Shown one piece after another: positions 1 through 9,022 of a stretch of DNA of 46,626 nucleotides. Under the pieces are notes generated by a model that saw nothing but the letters and a program-made list of their open reading frames with translations, was not told where the DNA came from and did no database searches. The position numbers and the translations under genes are program-made. The DNA is from an uncultured bacterium (GTDB taxonomy: Bacteria > Bacillota > Clostridia > Lachnospirales > Lachnospiraceae), in contig CANSLJ010000029.1 in the NCBI GenBank assembly GCA_947647735.1, forward strand, positions 1 to 46,626, written 5' to 3'. Position 1 is the first letter of the stretch. The number at the start of each line of letters is the position of its first letter.

Positions 1-1
1 C

Positions 2-55
2 AGCGTAAGGCGTAAGAAAAAATCCGAAGCAGCAAGAAAACGGAAATACAACTAA
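2..55 (+). CDS. 3' end of a truncated upstream gene (basic C-terminal tail)
   Basis: An open frame enters from the left edge and ends at a TAA at 53-55. The last residues are very basic (SVRRKKKSEAARKRKYN). It is followed 12 nt later by a good terminator, which supports it being the true end of a plus-strand gene. Too little remains to name the protein; a lysine/arginine-rich tail would suit a nucleic-acid-binding protein, but that is a guess. Confidence 0.4.
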   Translation, partial: SVRRKKKSEAARKRKYN

Positions 56-66
56 TCAAAACATTA

Positions 67-105
67 AACTGTCGCAGATGATATCTTCATTTGCGACAGT
101 TTTTT
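67..105 (+). terminator. Rho-independent terminator
   Basis: Perfect 10-bp stem (AACTGTCGCA at 67-76 with TGCGACAGTT at 92-101) followed by a run of T on the plus strand. It closes the truncated gene ending at 55. The minus-strand side is also moderately T-rich, so it may also serve the DUF624 gene at 205-873. Confidence 0.85.
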
Positions 106-204
106 ATCACTTTCAATCTTCTGCTCTTCCTGGCTTGTCTCAGCCATCTGCTGTTCTCTGATCTCCTGTCTCTTCCCAAACTTCTATCGCTTCCTTGTTT
201 CCTC

Positions 205-873
205 TCATTCTCCCGCCGCTTCCTGCTCCCCTGACTCCTCCAGTTTCCGGAATATACTTCTCAAAAGAAAGGAATTCAACCACGCTACCAGCGCCACACC
301 CGCAAAAAGCCACACCGTAAATCCGATCACAAGCGTCTGTACCGTCAAAAATGTCGCCAATACCGGAGCGATCGTAATAATAATGATCAATACCGTATAC
401 GGCAGTTTTGCAAACACCAGAATTAAAGCATTCTTCAATGTATTTTTTACCGTATTCTCAAATCTTGCCTGAAGCGCAAAGGCGTATACCGACGCTGCAA
501 CGATCAGTGCCCCCATAAACAGAAATAATATCTGCAACGCTGCAGCCGCCTTGTCCGGCATCAGTTTAAGCGACATAAAATCTACGATAAATACGATTCC
601 CATCACAAGAAAAACAAGCCACATTACCGTGCTCTGTTTAAAATTCTCCTTAAACGCCTTCAAAAATCCCTTTGCGATATAACCTTCCTCATTTTTTACC
701 AACTTCAGCATCACTGTATAAAGCGCCGTGGTGGAGGCTCCTATGGTGATAACCGGTATGGAGCATATCACCCACAGCACGTTCAACACAATAAAATCCG
801 CAAGCCTGCCGATTCCCCTCATGATCGGATTATCAAACCAATTAAAACTCATACTTATCTTCTGCCTTTCCAT
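205..873 (-). CDS. DUF624 (YesL-family) integral membrane protein
   Basis: A 222-residue protein with the features of the DUF624/YesL family: a short N-terminal stretch FNWFDNPIMRGIGRLAD, a first membrane segment around residues 27-47 containing the family-like SIPVITIGASTTALYTV, then four further hydrophobic segments and a charged C-terminus. In Firmicutes, YesL-like proteins usually sit near carbohydrate ABC transporters or glycoside utilisation genes; their biochemical role is unknown. Membrane location is clear from the sequence. The start is uncertain: no good ribosome binding site precedes 873, and an internal ATG at 852 (MSFNWF...) matches the usual family start better. No carbohydrate transporter is visible on this side; the gene stands alone, read away from the RNHCP gene's terminator. 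Confidence 0.85.
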   Translation of the reverse strand: MERQKISMSFNWFDNPIMRGIGRLADFIVLNVLWVICSIPVITIGASTTALYTVMLKLVKNEEGYIAKGFLKAFKENFKQSTVMWLVFLVMGIVFIVDFMSLKLMPDKAAAALQILFLFMGALIVAASVYAFALQARFENTVKNTLKNALILVFAKLPYTVLIIIITIAPVLATFLTVQTLVIGFTVWLFAGVALVAWLNSFLLRSIFRKLEESGEQEAAGE

Positions 874-961
874 TACAATATACAGGCGATGCGCCTGACA
901 ACCCGTCAGGATATTATCTTCCTGTTATTTATCAATACTCTATTCTATCACACTTCCTCTA

Positions 962-1000
962 TAAAAGAAAAGCCTCCTTTCCAAATTCAGAAAAGAGGCT
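962..1000 (-). terminator. Rho-independent terminator after the RNHCP gene
   Basis: On the minus strand an 11-bp stem (AGCCTCTTTTC with GAAAGGAGGCT, one G-T pair) at 971-1000 is followed by a T-rich tract. It lies 20 nt downstream of the stop of the gene at 1020-1445. Confidence 0.85.
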
Positions 1001-1019
1001 CCTTTCATTTCATACATTT

Positions 1020-1445
1020 CTATCTCATGCTGCCCGCACCGCCCATCAGCAAAGTCATTTCCTCAATACGCTCCACCGGGAACGGCGGCCTCGCCAGAGG
1101 CTTCATCGCGATCGACATCAGCTTCATCGGATTATCATCTGCCGCAATCCTGTTTGCTGAAATCTTCCCGCACTGCCTGCACCTGTGGACTACCGCCCAC
1201 TCGCCGTTTTTCTTTACCCACACTGCGATCGGCTCCATATGTCCGCCGCAGTCTGATGACCGATCCCCCGGACTATCGTCCACGTGAAGACTTGTCAGAC
1301 AATTGGGACAGTGATTTCTGTGATCGCTCCCCGCCCCTGCCGGGACAACTTCACGCCCGCACGCCTTACAGATAAAAGTTTCGTTACATGCATGATTTTT
1401 ATAATAATTCTTTTCAAATGTCTTTCTCTTGTTCTCTCTGTTCAT
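1020..1445 (-). CDS. RNHCP domain zinc-binding protein
   Basis: A 141-residue protein carrying the hallmark RNHCPNCL (about residues 43-50) of the RNHCP domain family, preceded by CKAC and followed by a conserved SLHVDDSPGDRSSDCGG block and a second HRCRQCG cluster. The paired CxxC motifs make zinc binding very likely. The function of RNHCP proteins is not established. They are small, soluble and widespread in Firmicutes and Actinobacteria. The C-terminal 35 residues after NRIAADDNP extend past the core domain and end in a Gly/Met-rich tail. The start is supported by AAAGGAGGG five nt upstream of the ATG. It is a single gene with its own terminator. Confidence 0.88.
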   Translation of the reverse strand: MNRENKRKTFEKNYYKNHACNETFICKACGREVVPAGAGSDHRNHCPNCLTSLHVDDSPGDRSSDCGGHMEPIAVWVKKNGEWAVVHRCRQCGKISANRIAADDNPMKLMSIAMKPLARPPFPVERIEEMTLLMGGAGSMR

Positions 1446-1466
1446 TTTACCCTCCTTTAACTGTTT

Positions 1467-1748
1467 CTACGTTATTTCAGAGGGTTTGGAATCTCTGATG
1501 ATCCGCTGTATGCTTTTTTCGGAAAGATAATATTTCTCTGCCAGCATATGCACACTGCCGCCACGGTGATATTCTCCGCATATCCGTGCATTCCGCTCTT
1601 TCAGATACTCCTTCATTCCGCTGACAGAACCCCATGTACTGCGCTCAGCATTCTTTTTCGGAACATAAAGCATCCCGCCGTCAACAAACTCCTGCACCAG
1701 AGTGAGAACTTCAGATGGTAAGACATCTTCCGCTCTGATATAGCCCAT
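1467..1748 (-). CDS. CD3324-like small DNA-binding protein (Mor-type helix-turn-helix)
   Basis: A 93-residue protein beginning MGYIRAEDVLPSEVL. The C-terminal half (MLAEKYYLSEKSIQRII, about residues 68-85) reads as a helix-turn-helix like that of Mor/CD3324-type proteins, and the centre carries the typical LYVPKK and W-x-S-V-S-G-M. Small proteins of this kind are common in Clostridia and probably act as transcription regulators, but targets are unknown. A strong AGGAGGG lies 6 nt before the ATG. A TATAAT box lies at 1791-1796 on the minus strand, with only a weak -35. Read away from the glycine-rich cassette, it ends 21 nt before the RNHCP gene and may be co-transcribed with it. Confidence 0.75.
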   Translation of the reverse strand: MGYIRAEDVLPSEVLTLVQEFVDGGMLYVPKKNAERSTWGSVSGMKEYLKERNARICGEYHRGGSVHMLAEKYYLSEKSIQRIIRDSKPSEIT

Positions 1749-2080
1749 GATCGCCCTCCTGTAATGATCGTTGTCAAGAAAGCGGCGGCTATTATAATTC
1801 GATCCGGATTACATAGCCATCGCTATATGAAATACGGACTCCTTCCTAGTCATAAATTTCTCTCCTATCTTTTCATATTTGCAGATTTCTGCATCTGCAT
1901 TTTATTCTAGCAGGATGCAGAATCACTGGCAACCTTAAAAATGATTTTAACTGTTTTTGTTCTGGACTTAAGTTATAATATTTACTACATTATTCTTAAT
2001 TTCATTGGCTTTCTCCATAAGCAACACCCTTGTCTTTACATCAGACATTTTAATAATCAGTATAGGCTTATCAGTGTTAA
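1749..2080. other. Intergenic region with a hairpin and a possible 14-codon leader ORF
   Basis: Non-coding gap. A perfect 7-bp inverted repeat (TGCAGAT, 6-nt loop, ATCTGCA) lies at 1880-1899 and is followed on the plus strand by TTTTATT, so it could be a weak terminator. On the minus strand a short frame at 1809-1853 (14 codons, starts MTRKESVF) has a plausible GGAG upstream and precedes the CD3324-like gene. It may be a leader peptide or chance. The part next to the glycine-rich gene (1920-2080) is AT-rich, with nothing I can name. Confidence 0.35.
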
Positions 2081-3190
2081 TCAAGTACCATTAGAAACAT
2101 ACTTATAATTCAATGCCTCCAGCACAGCATCAACAATATCAATACCAAATTCTTTTTTAGAAACATTTACCAACCTCAACATTTTCTTATTTTTTCTCAA
2201 TGATTTCCATAACAGTTTCTTATCTCTGTCATCCAGATCAATTTTATATAAAAAGTTAGCCAGCGATACTATCAATATCTTATGCTTTTTACAGATTTCA
2301 GAGTCTGCCTTTTTATCCCTCCACAAAACAAAACGATCAAAATCCTCTTCAACATATTTTGGTTTCAATCCTTTTATCGGATTAATCAAAAGCTGTGTAG
2401 ATGATAGCATCAAGTTCACATATATTCCTAATGTATACTGATGTTCTTCCGTCATCTTCTTGTAATCAAACCCATATGACTGAATTTTATCTATAGCATC
2501 TTCCAGTTTTCCACTTTCGTCAATAATACGCTCTATACGCTCATTCAGCTCCACAATAGCCAAACTATAGGACTTAACATCTCTTTCACTAATTGCTGTG
2601 AAAACATCCTCTATATGCTTCTGGTCACCTTTAGTTTTCCAGAATAAAATACCGCTCGTGACTAAAGCGACTCCGGCTATAGTCCATCCTCCGGGTCCTG
2701 CCAAAGCCAAAAATGCTTCTCCTGCTACCATTCCGCCGCCACCAGCCACAAGAGCACCACCACCGAGCCATGCCAACGCAGCATTCGTTGCTGCTGCACC
2801 ACTCAAAGTAGAAATAGCTGTTCCAGTAGAGGCTACTCCGAAAGTTGTTGCGACCCCCATTGCAACAGTCGGTCCCATAGTAACAACTGCTACTCCAACT
2901 CCAACCCCTGCCACTCCTGCTCCAGCATCCTTTACCACCGCATCCTTATAATCCTTTTCGATTTTCTCTGCCTGCTGTCTCCAGCTCAATCTTATCTGCT
3001 TCAATTTTTCATATTGAAGTTTCTTCTCAGTAGGAACATTCCGTATCTTGTCAAAAATCCCCTGGATGGAAGTCAGTGCCTCGTACAGATTCCTAGTATG
3101 TACTCCTAGCACTTCTATTCTTTCATTTGTTTTATTTATAGTCTCTTGTGCTTTTTCCTGCGCCAATTGGAGTTTACTTTTTTTCCTCAT
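2081..3190 (-). CDS. Unrecognised protein with glycine/alanine-rich membrane hairpin
   Basis: A protein of about 369 residues, not recognised. Visible architecture: residues 1-90 are charged, helical and probably coiled-coil; residues about 90-185 are an unusually glycine/alanine-rich hydrophobic stretch (GAGVAGVGVGVAVVTMGP, then LGGGALVAGGGGMVAGEA, then GPGGWTIAGVALVTSGILFW), which looks like two or three glycine-zipper membrane segments; the C-terminal half is soluble, helical and Lys/Asp-rich. Such glycine-rich hairpins occur in many uncharacterised membrane-inserting proteins. It overlaps the stop of the upstream gene as TGATG, and GGAGG lies 9 nt before the ATG, so the two are translationally coupled. 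A TTG one codon earlier (3193) is an alternative start. Base composition is AT-richer than the neighbours, suggesting transfer. A membrane-acting effector is inference only. Confidence 0.7.
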   Translation of the reverse strand: MRKKSKLQLAQEKAQETINKTNERIEVLGVHTRNLYEALTSIQGIFDKIRNVPTEKKLQYEKLKQIRLSWRQQAEKIEKDYKDAVVKDAGAGVAGVGVGVAVVTMGPTVAMGVATTFGVASTGTAISTLSGAAATNAALAWLGGGALVAGGGGMVAGEAFLALAGPGGWTIAGVALVTSGILFWKTKGDQKHIEDVFTAISERDVKSYSLAIVELNERIERIIDESGKLEDAIDKIQSYGFDYKKMTEEHQYTLGIYVNLMLSSTQLLINPIKGLKPKYVEEDFDRFVLWRDKKADSEICKKHKILIVSLANFLYKIDLDDRDKKLLWKSLRKNKKMLRLVNVSKKEFGIDIVDAVLEALNYKYVSNGT

Positions 3191-4671
3191 CAAACGTTTC
3201 CTCCTATAAAATAAGAATCTATATCAGCTTTAGTTCTTAATATCTTATCCTCAGGAACGCTTCGTTTTTCAGCTAATATAATCGTTTTTTCAAACGCCTG
3301 TTTATACAGTTCGCTATTCTTTAAGTCATTCACAAATGTCAACAAATCTCTATCATCATATATTTCAGATATAATCTTCAAGCCATCAATATACTCATTT
3401 AAGGCTATCTTTTCACGCATCAGGAAATATGCTTCTTCTTTCGCCTTATTCTTCTTATTTCCCTTCTTAACCTCGCCGTAAAGGGAAATGGCAAATCTTC
3501 CGACACCTATTATGTTCAATCTCATAAAAAACTCTGCAATATTAAAGCAGCTTCCACCAGCAATAAACCCTCGTGCAACGGCATCGCCGGCATCTATCAG
3601 ACAAAATGTACCATGTGCTACAATCAGCATTCTCTTTACTGTCGCATCAGAAAACGGCTCACATGTTTTCCATAAGAGATCAAATGAACGATCTTCCTTA
3701 TTTACATTAGAAAAGTATTGCAACAATCGGCGAATAGAATAAATTGTCCTTACCAGTAATTCATTGATGATTACAGGTATGGCTTGTGCCGTCTGAAATC
3801 TTGTGTCATAACTTTCTTTATATATCCGCAGAGCCAAGTCATTGATTCCTTTATCAAACTCTGACACTGAAATATTCAGTTTTCTTTTAATTGCGATAAC
3901 ATCATTAGTCCAACTCCATAAGGGTGAAGGGATTCCCATCCCTCGACCTTTGCTGCTTGAAGATCCTGACATATCTGATACCAGATGTCCAAGCCAATTC
4001 ACAAATCCACAAAACAACTTACTCAGTGTACTACTACCACGAAGGTCAAAATTACTATCTGCCTCTTGAAGAGATATCATTTTTTCCTCAGAAACAAAGT
4101 GGGATGTATTATTAAACTGATCCAATATGGAAAAGAACAGTCCAAGTAAAGTCGGATTATGCCCAAGTGACTTGAAATGATGGCTCCTTGGATTAAGGTC
4201 AAAAATCCCACTTGCAGCGTCACCTGCTCCACGCTGGTCATAAGGTATCTTAAATTTCTTTTCAAGGTACTTAACTGCTGATGAGAAACATGGATTATCT
4301 TTCCCATCCCAGCCACACAACTTAGCAAAATCCATTGTGCGGTTTTCAAACCACTTATCAGTAATTTCCCCTACAGGAGATTCTCTTGGCTTTCCAACAA
4401 GAAAAATATCAATCACACCACAAATAGCACCACTCGTTGCCGCCAAAATATAATCTATCTTATCACACTCAGGCGTGAGTCTTTTAACCGTTTCAATGCT
4501 TTCGGCGATATGTTCTTCAACATCTTTCAATTCTAAGTCTGCTGCGGACATTGCTGACTCGATATTAGACACAAAATCAAACCCAGCCACTGCAACTCCA
4601 AATTCTGCCACTATTCTTTTATCATTTATACAATCATCCAATGTATCCACTCTTCTCCAATCTAAATACAA
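3190..4671 (-). CDS. Unrecognised soluble protein, partner of the glycine-rich membrane protein
   Basis: About 493 residues with no motif I can name. Features visible: an N-terminal helical region (SAADLELKDVEEHIAESIE), a hydrophobic patch ILAATSGAICGVIDIFLVGK, a polar centre with FDLNPRSHHFKSLGHNP and a Ser/Gly stretch SGSSSSKGRGMG, and a helical C-terminal third ending in SYFIGGNV. It has no signal peptide and at most one short hydrophobic segment. Coding is supported by length and by tight coupling to the downstream gene. The annotated start is a TTG with no good ribosome binding site, just after an in-frame stop. A strong site further upstream (4775-4783) precedes an ATG in another frame, so the N-terminus may be wrong or frameshifted. 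Like its partner it is AT-rich. A role as sensor or regulator of the membrane protein is speculation from the pairing. Confidence 0.65.
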   Translation of the reverse strand: MYLDWRRVDTLDDCINDKRIVAEFGVAVAGFDFVSNIESAMSAADLELKDVEEHIAESIETVKRLTPECDKIDYILAATSGAICGVIDIFLVGKPRESPVGEITDKWFENRTMDFAKLCGWDGKDNPCFSSAVKYLEKKFKIPYDQRGAGDAASGIFDLNPRSHHFKSLGHNPTLLGLFFSILDQFNNTSHFVSEEKMISLQEADSNFDLRGSSTLSKLFCGFVNWLGHLVSDMSGSSSSKGRGMGIPSPLWSWTNDVIAIKRKLNISVSEFDKGINDLALRIYKESYDTRFQTAQAIPVIINELLVRTIYSIRRLLQYFSNVNKEDRSFDLLWKTCEPFSDATVKRMLIVAHGTFCLIDAGDAVARGFIAGGSCFNIAEFFMRLNIIGVGRFAISLYGEVKKGNKKNKAKEEAYFLMREKIALNEYIDGLKIISEIYDDRDLLTFVNDLKNSELYKQAFEKTIILAEKRSVPEDKILRTKADIDSYFIGGNV

Positions 4672-4907
4672 TTTTTACTCTGGTAATAAAACTCCCTTTC
4701 CTAAATATTTGCTCTATGACCAAATCGTCCTTTCCAACCTCATCTGTTACAAACCCACATTTATTTCATTATAACCTCCTTTTATTTTGTTGGCTATTTC
4801 ATTCAAAAAGGAAAAAATTATATACTGCCTTACAACATTACGCCTTTATTTCTATTTTTTTATATTCCATTCTATAATACTCTATCTACAAAAAAGAAAA
4901 AATTCCA
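4672..4907 (-). other. Leader of the two-gene cassette with a strong RBS before a two-codon ORF
   Basis: On the minus strand AAAAGGAGG (4775-4783) sits 5 nt before an ATG at 4767-4769, but that frame reads only Met-Lys-stop and then another ATG opens a 6-codon frame. The +1 frame is open for 43 codons (4634-4765, beginning NKCGFVTDEVGKDD) and ends inside the beginning of the 3190-4671 gene. Either two small frameshifts have separated the true start from the gene, or this is a leader with minimal upstream ORFs. The rest of the gap is AT-rich, with no further feature. Confidence 0.45.
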
Positions 4908-4953
4908 TCCATAAAATTACGGCCGTCCTAAAGCAATACTTTAGAACAGCCGT
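4908..4953 (-). terminator. Terminator of the lipoprotein-glyS-alaS operon
   Basis: A 15-nt inverted repeat (4919-4933 with 4939-4953, about two mispairs or G-T pairs, 5-nt loop) lies 13 nt beyond the alaS stop. On the minus strand it is followed by AATTTTAT. The stem is strong; the T-tract is only moderate. Confidence 0.75.
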
Positions 4954-4966
4954 ACACCATCCATCT

Positions 4967-7603
4967 CTATTTTATCTGCCCGTCCAGCACCTTCGCCGCC
5001 TTCACGATCGCCGCTGGGATGCCGTCTGGATTCTTGCCGCCGGCCTGCGCCATATTTGGACGTCCGCCGCCGCCTCCGCCGACAAGCCCCGCGATGCCCT
5101 TGATCAGATTTCCGGCATGAGCGCCTTTCTTTAATGCTTCATCCGTTGCCATCGCCACAAGGTTGACTTTACCGTCCTTGGAAGATGCAAGCACTACAAC
5201 GCCCTCTCCCAGCTTCTCCTTCAGCTGGTCGCCCAGATCGCGCAGCCCGTTCATATCCACATCCGCCACGCTGACTGCCAGAAGTTTCACACCCTTCACT
5301 TCCGTCACATTATCCATGACATCGCCCAGCGCTTCCTTCGCCGCCTTGCTCTTCAAAGACTCGTTTTCACTCTGCAGCGCCTTCATATCTGCCATCACAT
5401 GCTGGCACTTCTCCACGATGCCCGCAGGCGTAGTCTTCAATACCTTTGCCGCCTGATTCAGACGCTCTTCTATCTCCGCATAGTAAGCAAGCACGTTGCT
5501 TCCGGTAAGCGCCTCGATCCTGCGGACGCCCGCCGCCACGCCGTTCTCGGAAACGATCTTAAAGGCGAAGATCACACCGGTATCTTTTACATGGGTACCG
5601 CCGCAGAATTCCTTGGACTCTCCCATCTCCACAACCCGGACTGTCTCGCCGTATTTTTCTCCAAACAGTGCCATCGCGCCGGTCTTCTTCGCCTCTTCCA
5701 CTGTCATAACCTTTGTCACAACCGGAAGATTTGCCCCGATCTGTGCATTGACAAGGACCTCCACCTTCGCGATCTCCTCCGCTGTCATGGCAGAAAAATG
5801 ACTGAAGTCAAAACGCAGCCTGTCGGGATCATTATAGGAACCTGCCTGCTCGACATGCTCGCCCAGCACTTCCCTCAGTGCTTTCTGCAATAGATGGGTT
5901 GCGCTGTGGTTCTTACAGGTGCTCATCCGGCGCGCCTCGTCTACATGGAGCACTGCCTGATCGCCTGTTTTCAGCATGCCTTTTGTCACCCTGCCGATAT
6001 GCCCTACCTTGCCGCCTAACAGTTTTACGGTATCTTCTACTTTAAATTCTCCTTCCGCAGTGGTGATCACGCCGTGATCCCCCGCCTGACCGCCCATGGT
6101 GGCATAGAAGGGCGTCTCCTTCACAAAGATCGTACCCACTTCGCCGTCCGTCAGGGCGTCCGCGATCTCTGTCTCCGTTGTCATCACCGTAATCTCGGAA
6201 TCGTAAACCAGATTGTCATATCCCACAAACTCTGTTGTGATGGAAGGATCGATGGACTCATACACCGTAGCGTCAGCGCCCATATAGTTTGTCACTTTGC
6301 GGGCTGCTCTTGCTTTCTCCTTCTGCTCCTTCATACAGCTCTGGAAACCCTCTTCATCCACCGTAAAGCCTTTCTCCTCCAGAATCTCCTTTGTCAGATC
6401 CAGCGGGAAGCCAAAGGTATCATAAAGCCGGAACGCCTCCTCCCCGGCAAGCTCTTTTTTCTCTTCTTTCTGCAGCGCATCCATCATCTCGTTTAAAATT
6501 GTCAGACCCTGATCGATGGTGCTGTTAAATTTATTCTCTTCCTGTGTCAGAACATTCAGGATAAATGCCTTCTTCTCCTCCAGCTCCGGATAACCGTCCT
6601 TGGAACCTGCGATCACCGCCTCGGAAAGCCCCGCAAGGAAGGTTCCCTGAACGCCCAGCTTCCTGCCCTGACGCGCAGCACGCCTGATGATCCGGCGCAG
6701 CACATAGCCTCTGCCCTCGTTGGACGGCATGATACCGTCGGAGATCATAAAGGTAGCAGAACGGATATGATCCGTGATGATCCTGATGGAGACGTCCGTA
6801 TCCTCATTCTCATGATAGGAAACACCGGCGATCTCACAGACTTTGTTGCGGAGCGCCTGGATCGTATCCACATCAAAAATGGAATCCACATCCTGCACCA
6901 CCACTGCAAGACGCTCAAGGCCCATGCCGGTATCAATATTTTTCTGTTCCAGCTCAGAATAGTGTCCTTTTCCGTCGTTATCAAACTGAGTAAACACATC
7001 ATTCCAGACTTCCATATAACGGTCGCAGTCGCAGCCTACCGTACAGCCGGGCTTGCCGCAGCCGTATTTCTCGCCTCTGTCATAATATACCTCGGAACAG
7101 GGACCGCAGGGGCCTGAACCGTGCTCCCAGAAATTATCCGCCTTGCCAAACCGGAAGATCCTCTCCGGCGCAATGCCGATCTCCTTATTCCAGATCTCAA
7201 AAGCCTCCTCGTCCTCCTCATAGATGGACGGATACAGCCTGTCCGCCGGAAGCCCTACCACCTCCGTCAAAAACTCCCAGGTCCATGTGATGGCTTCCCT
7301 CTTAAAATAATCCCCGAAGGAAAAGTTTCCCAGCATCTCAAAGAAAGTGCCGTGGCGCGCCGTCTTGCCCACATTCTCCAGATCCCCGGTACGGATGCAC
7401 TTCTGACAGGTCGTCACGCGTCTCCTCGGCGGGATCTCCTGCCCGGTAAAGTAAGGCTTTAACGGTGCCATACCGGAGTTGATCAGCAGAAGACTGTTGT
7501 CATTGTGGGGCACCAGAGAAAAGCTTTTCATCTTCAGGTGTTCCTTGCTCTCAAAAAAATCCAAAAACATTTTACGCAGTTCATTTACGCCGTATGCTTT
7601 CAT
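4967..7603 (-). CDS. alaS: Alanyl-tRNA synthetase
   Basis: Charges tRNA-Ala with alanine in the cytoplasm. The 878-residue length matches bacterial AlaRS. Domains in order: class II catalytic core (TTCQKCIRTGDLENVGKTAR, later FFEMLGNFSFGDYFK), tRNA-recognition helices, the editing domain with HSATH near residue 565 and CGGTHVKDTG near 665, both zinc-site motifs that remove mischarged Ser/Gly, and the C-Ala domain with the GGGGGGRPNMAQAGG stretch. The frame is open 28 codons further upstream, but that part lies inside glyS and is unlike AlaRS. The start at 7603 (MKAYGVNELRK) has AAGGGGG five nt upstream and fits the family. It follows glyS by 10 nt and is last in the operon. Confidence 0.98.
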   Translation of the reverse strand: MKAYGVNELRKMFLDFFESKEHLKMKSFSLVPHNDNSLLLINSGMAPLKPYFTGQEIPPRRRVTTCQKCIRTGDLENVGKTARHGTFFEMLGNFSFGDYFKREAITWTWEFLTEVVGLPADRLYPSIYEEDEEAFEIWNKEIGIAPERIFRFGKADNFWEHGSGPCGPCSEVYYDRGEKYGCGKPGCTVGCDCDRYMEVWNDVFTQFDNDGKGHYSELEQKNIDTGMGLERLAVVVQDVDSIFDVDTIQALRNKVCEIAGVSYHENEDTDVSIRIITDHIRSATFMISDGIMPSNEGRGYVLRRIIRRAARQGRKLGVQGTFLAGLSEAVIAGSKDGYPELEEKKAFILNVLTQEENKFNSTIDQGLTILNEMMDALQKEEKKELAGEEAFRLYDTFGFPLDLTKEILEEKGFTVDEEGFQSCMKEQKEKARAARKVTNYMGADATVYESIDPSITTEFVGYDNLVYDSEITVMTTETEIADALTDGEVGTIFVKETPFYATMGGQAGDHGVITTAEGEFKVEDTVKLLGGKVGHIGRVTKGMLKTGDQAVLHVDEARRMSTCKNHSATHLLQKALREVLGEHVEQAGSYNDPDRLRFDFSHFSAMTAEEIAKVEVLVNAQIGANLPVVTKVMTVEEAKKTGAMALFGEKYGETVRVVEMGESKEFCGGTHVKDTGVIFAFKIVSENGVAAGVRRIEALTGSNVLAYYAEIEERLNQAAKVLKTTPAGIVEKCQHVMADMKALQSENESLKSKAAKEALGDVMDNVTEVKGVKLLAVSVADVDMNGLRDLGDQLKEKLGEGVVVLASSKDGKVNLVAMATDEALKKGAHAGNLIKGIAGLVGGGGGGRPNMAQAGGKNPDGIPAAIVKAAKVLDGQIK

Positions 7604-7613
7604 ATTGACCCCC

Positions 7614-9002
7614 TTAAAACTCAAATTTATCCGCAAAGTACGCACCCAGTTCATCGATTGCAACACGCTCCTGCTCCATGGAGTCACGGAAACGTACTGT
7701 CACCTTGCCGTCTGTCTCGGAATCAAAATCATAGGTCACACAGAACGGCGTGCCGATCTCATCCTGTCTGCGGTATCTCTTACCGATATTTCCTCTGTCA
7801 TCAAACTCACAATTATATTTCTTGCTCAGGCTCGCATAGATCTTCTCCGCACCCTCGTTCAACTTCTTGGACAGCGGCAGCACACCGATCTTCACCGGTG
7901 CAAGAGCCGGATGGAAACGCAGAACAGTTCTCATATCACCGCCCTCCAGCTCCTCCTCGTCATAAGCCGCACAGAGGAATGCCAGAACCACACGGTCAGC
8001 GCCGAGGGACGGCTCGATAACATAGGGCACATATTTCTCGCCCTTGCTGTCATCAAAATAGCTCATATCCTCACCGGATACCTTCTGATGCTGTGTCAGG
8101 TCATAGTCTGTTCTGTCTGCGATGCCCCACAGTTCGCCCCAGCCGAAGGGGAATAAGAACTCGATGTCCGTAGTGCCCTTGGAATAGAAGCAGAGCTCCT
8201 CCTGGGCATGATCGCGGAGCCTCATCTCCTCCTCCTTCATGCCGAGAGACAGAAGCCAGTCACGGCAGAACCCTCTCCAGTACTGGAACCATTCCATATC
8301 TGTGCCGGGCTCACAGAAAAACTCCAACTCCATCTGTTCAAATTCTCTTGTACGGAACGTAAAGTTACCCGGTGTGATCTCGTTTCGGAAGGACTTACCG
8401 ATCTGGCCGATGCCGAAGGGCAGTTTTTTCCGGGAAGTTCTCTGTACATTTTTAAAGTTTACAAAAATACCCTGCGCTGTCTCGGGACGTAAGTAAACCG
8501 TGTTCTTCGCATCCTCGGTAACACCCTGGAATGTCTTGAACATCAGGTTAAACTGACGGATATCCGTGAAATTATGTTTGCCGCAGGACGGACAGGGTAC
8601 ATTGTGCTCCTCCACAAAATTCTTCATCTCTTCCTGAGAATAAGCGTCAATGGGTTTTTCCAGTTCAATGCCGTTTTCCTGCGCGTAATCCTCGATCAGC
8701 TTATCCGCACGGAAACGCTCCTTACATTCTTTACAGTCCATCAGAGGATCTGAGAAACCGCCCAGATGCCCGGAGGCAACCCATGTCTGGGGATTCATCA
8801 GGATAGCGCAGTCCACACCCACATTATAGGGATTTTCCGTGATGAACTTCTGCCACCATGCTTTTTTCACGTTATTTTTCAGTTCCACGCCCAGATTGCC
8901 GTAGTCCCATGTGTTGGCAAGCCCCCCATAAATTTCGGAACCGGGATATACAAACCCTCTTGCCTTGGCAAGCGCCACGATCTTTTCCATTGTTTTTTCC
9001 AT
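7614..9002 (-). CDS. glyS: Glycyl-tRNA synthetase, single-chain homodimeric type
   Basis: Charges tRNA-Gly. The 462-residue protein is the one-chain (eukaryote/archaea-like) class II GlyRS found in many Gram-positives, not the two-subunit GlyQ/GlyS form. Visible: N-terminal [20 protein letters not shown], the family signature [14 protein letters not shown], a CxxC...CPSCG zinc-like insertion, motif 2 ([11 protein letters not shown] followed by [14 protein letters not shown]), motif 3 region ([14 protein letters not shown]), and the C-terminal anticodon-binding domain ([13 protein letters not shown]). GGAG precedes the ATG. It sits between a lipoprotein gene (20 nt upstream) and alaS. No T-box leader is visible in front of the operon, so control by glycine or alanine starvation is not evident. 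Confidence 0.98.
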   Translation of the reverse strand: MEKTMEKIVALAKARGFVYPGSEIYGGLANTWDYGNLGVELKNNVKKAWWQKFITENPYNVGVDCAILMNPQTWVASGHLGGFSDPLMDCKECKERFRADKLIEDYAQENGIELEKPIDAYSQEEMKNFVEEHNVPCPSCGKHNFTDIRQFNLMFKTFQGVTEDAKNTVYLRPETAQGIFVNFKNVQRTSRKKLPFGIGQIGKSFRNEITPGNFTFRTREFEQMELEFFCEPGTDMEWFQYWRGFCRDWLLSLGMKEEEMRLRDHAQEELCFYSKGTTDIEFLFPFGWGELWGIADRTDYDLTQHQKVSGEDMSYFDDSKGEKYVPYVIEPSLGADRVVLAFLCAAYDEEELEGGDMRTVLRFHPALAPVKIGVLPLSKKLNEGAEKIYASLSKKYNCEFDDRGNIGKRYRRQDEIGTPFCVTYDFDSETDGKVTVRFRDSMEQERVAIDELGAYFADKFEF

Positions 9003-9022
9003 AACTATCTCCTCTCTTTTCT

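Noticed and set aside
889-1287. Plus-strand frame over the RNHCP gene
   Set aside because: It is antisense to a recognised zinc protein and spans that gene's terminator.
7604-7687. N-terminal extension of alaS by 28 codons
   Set aside because: It overlaps the 3' end of glyS, has no ribosome binding site and does not resemble AlaRS, while the ATG at 7603 has a strong site and the canonical N-terminus.
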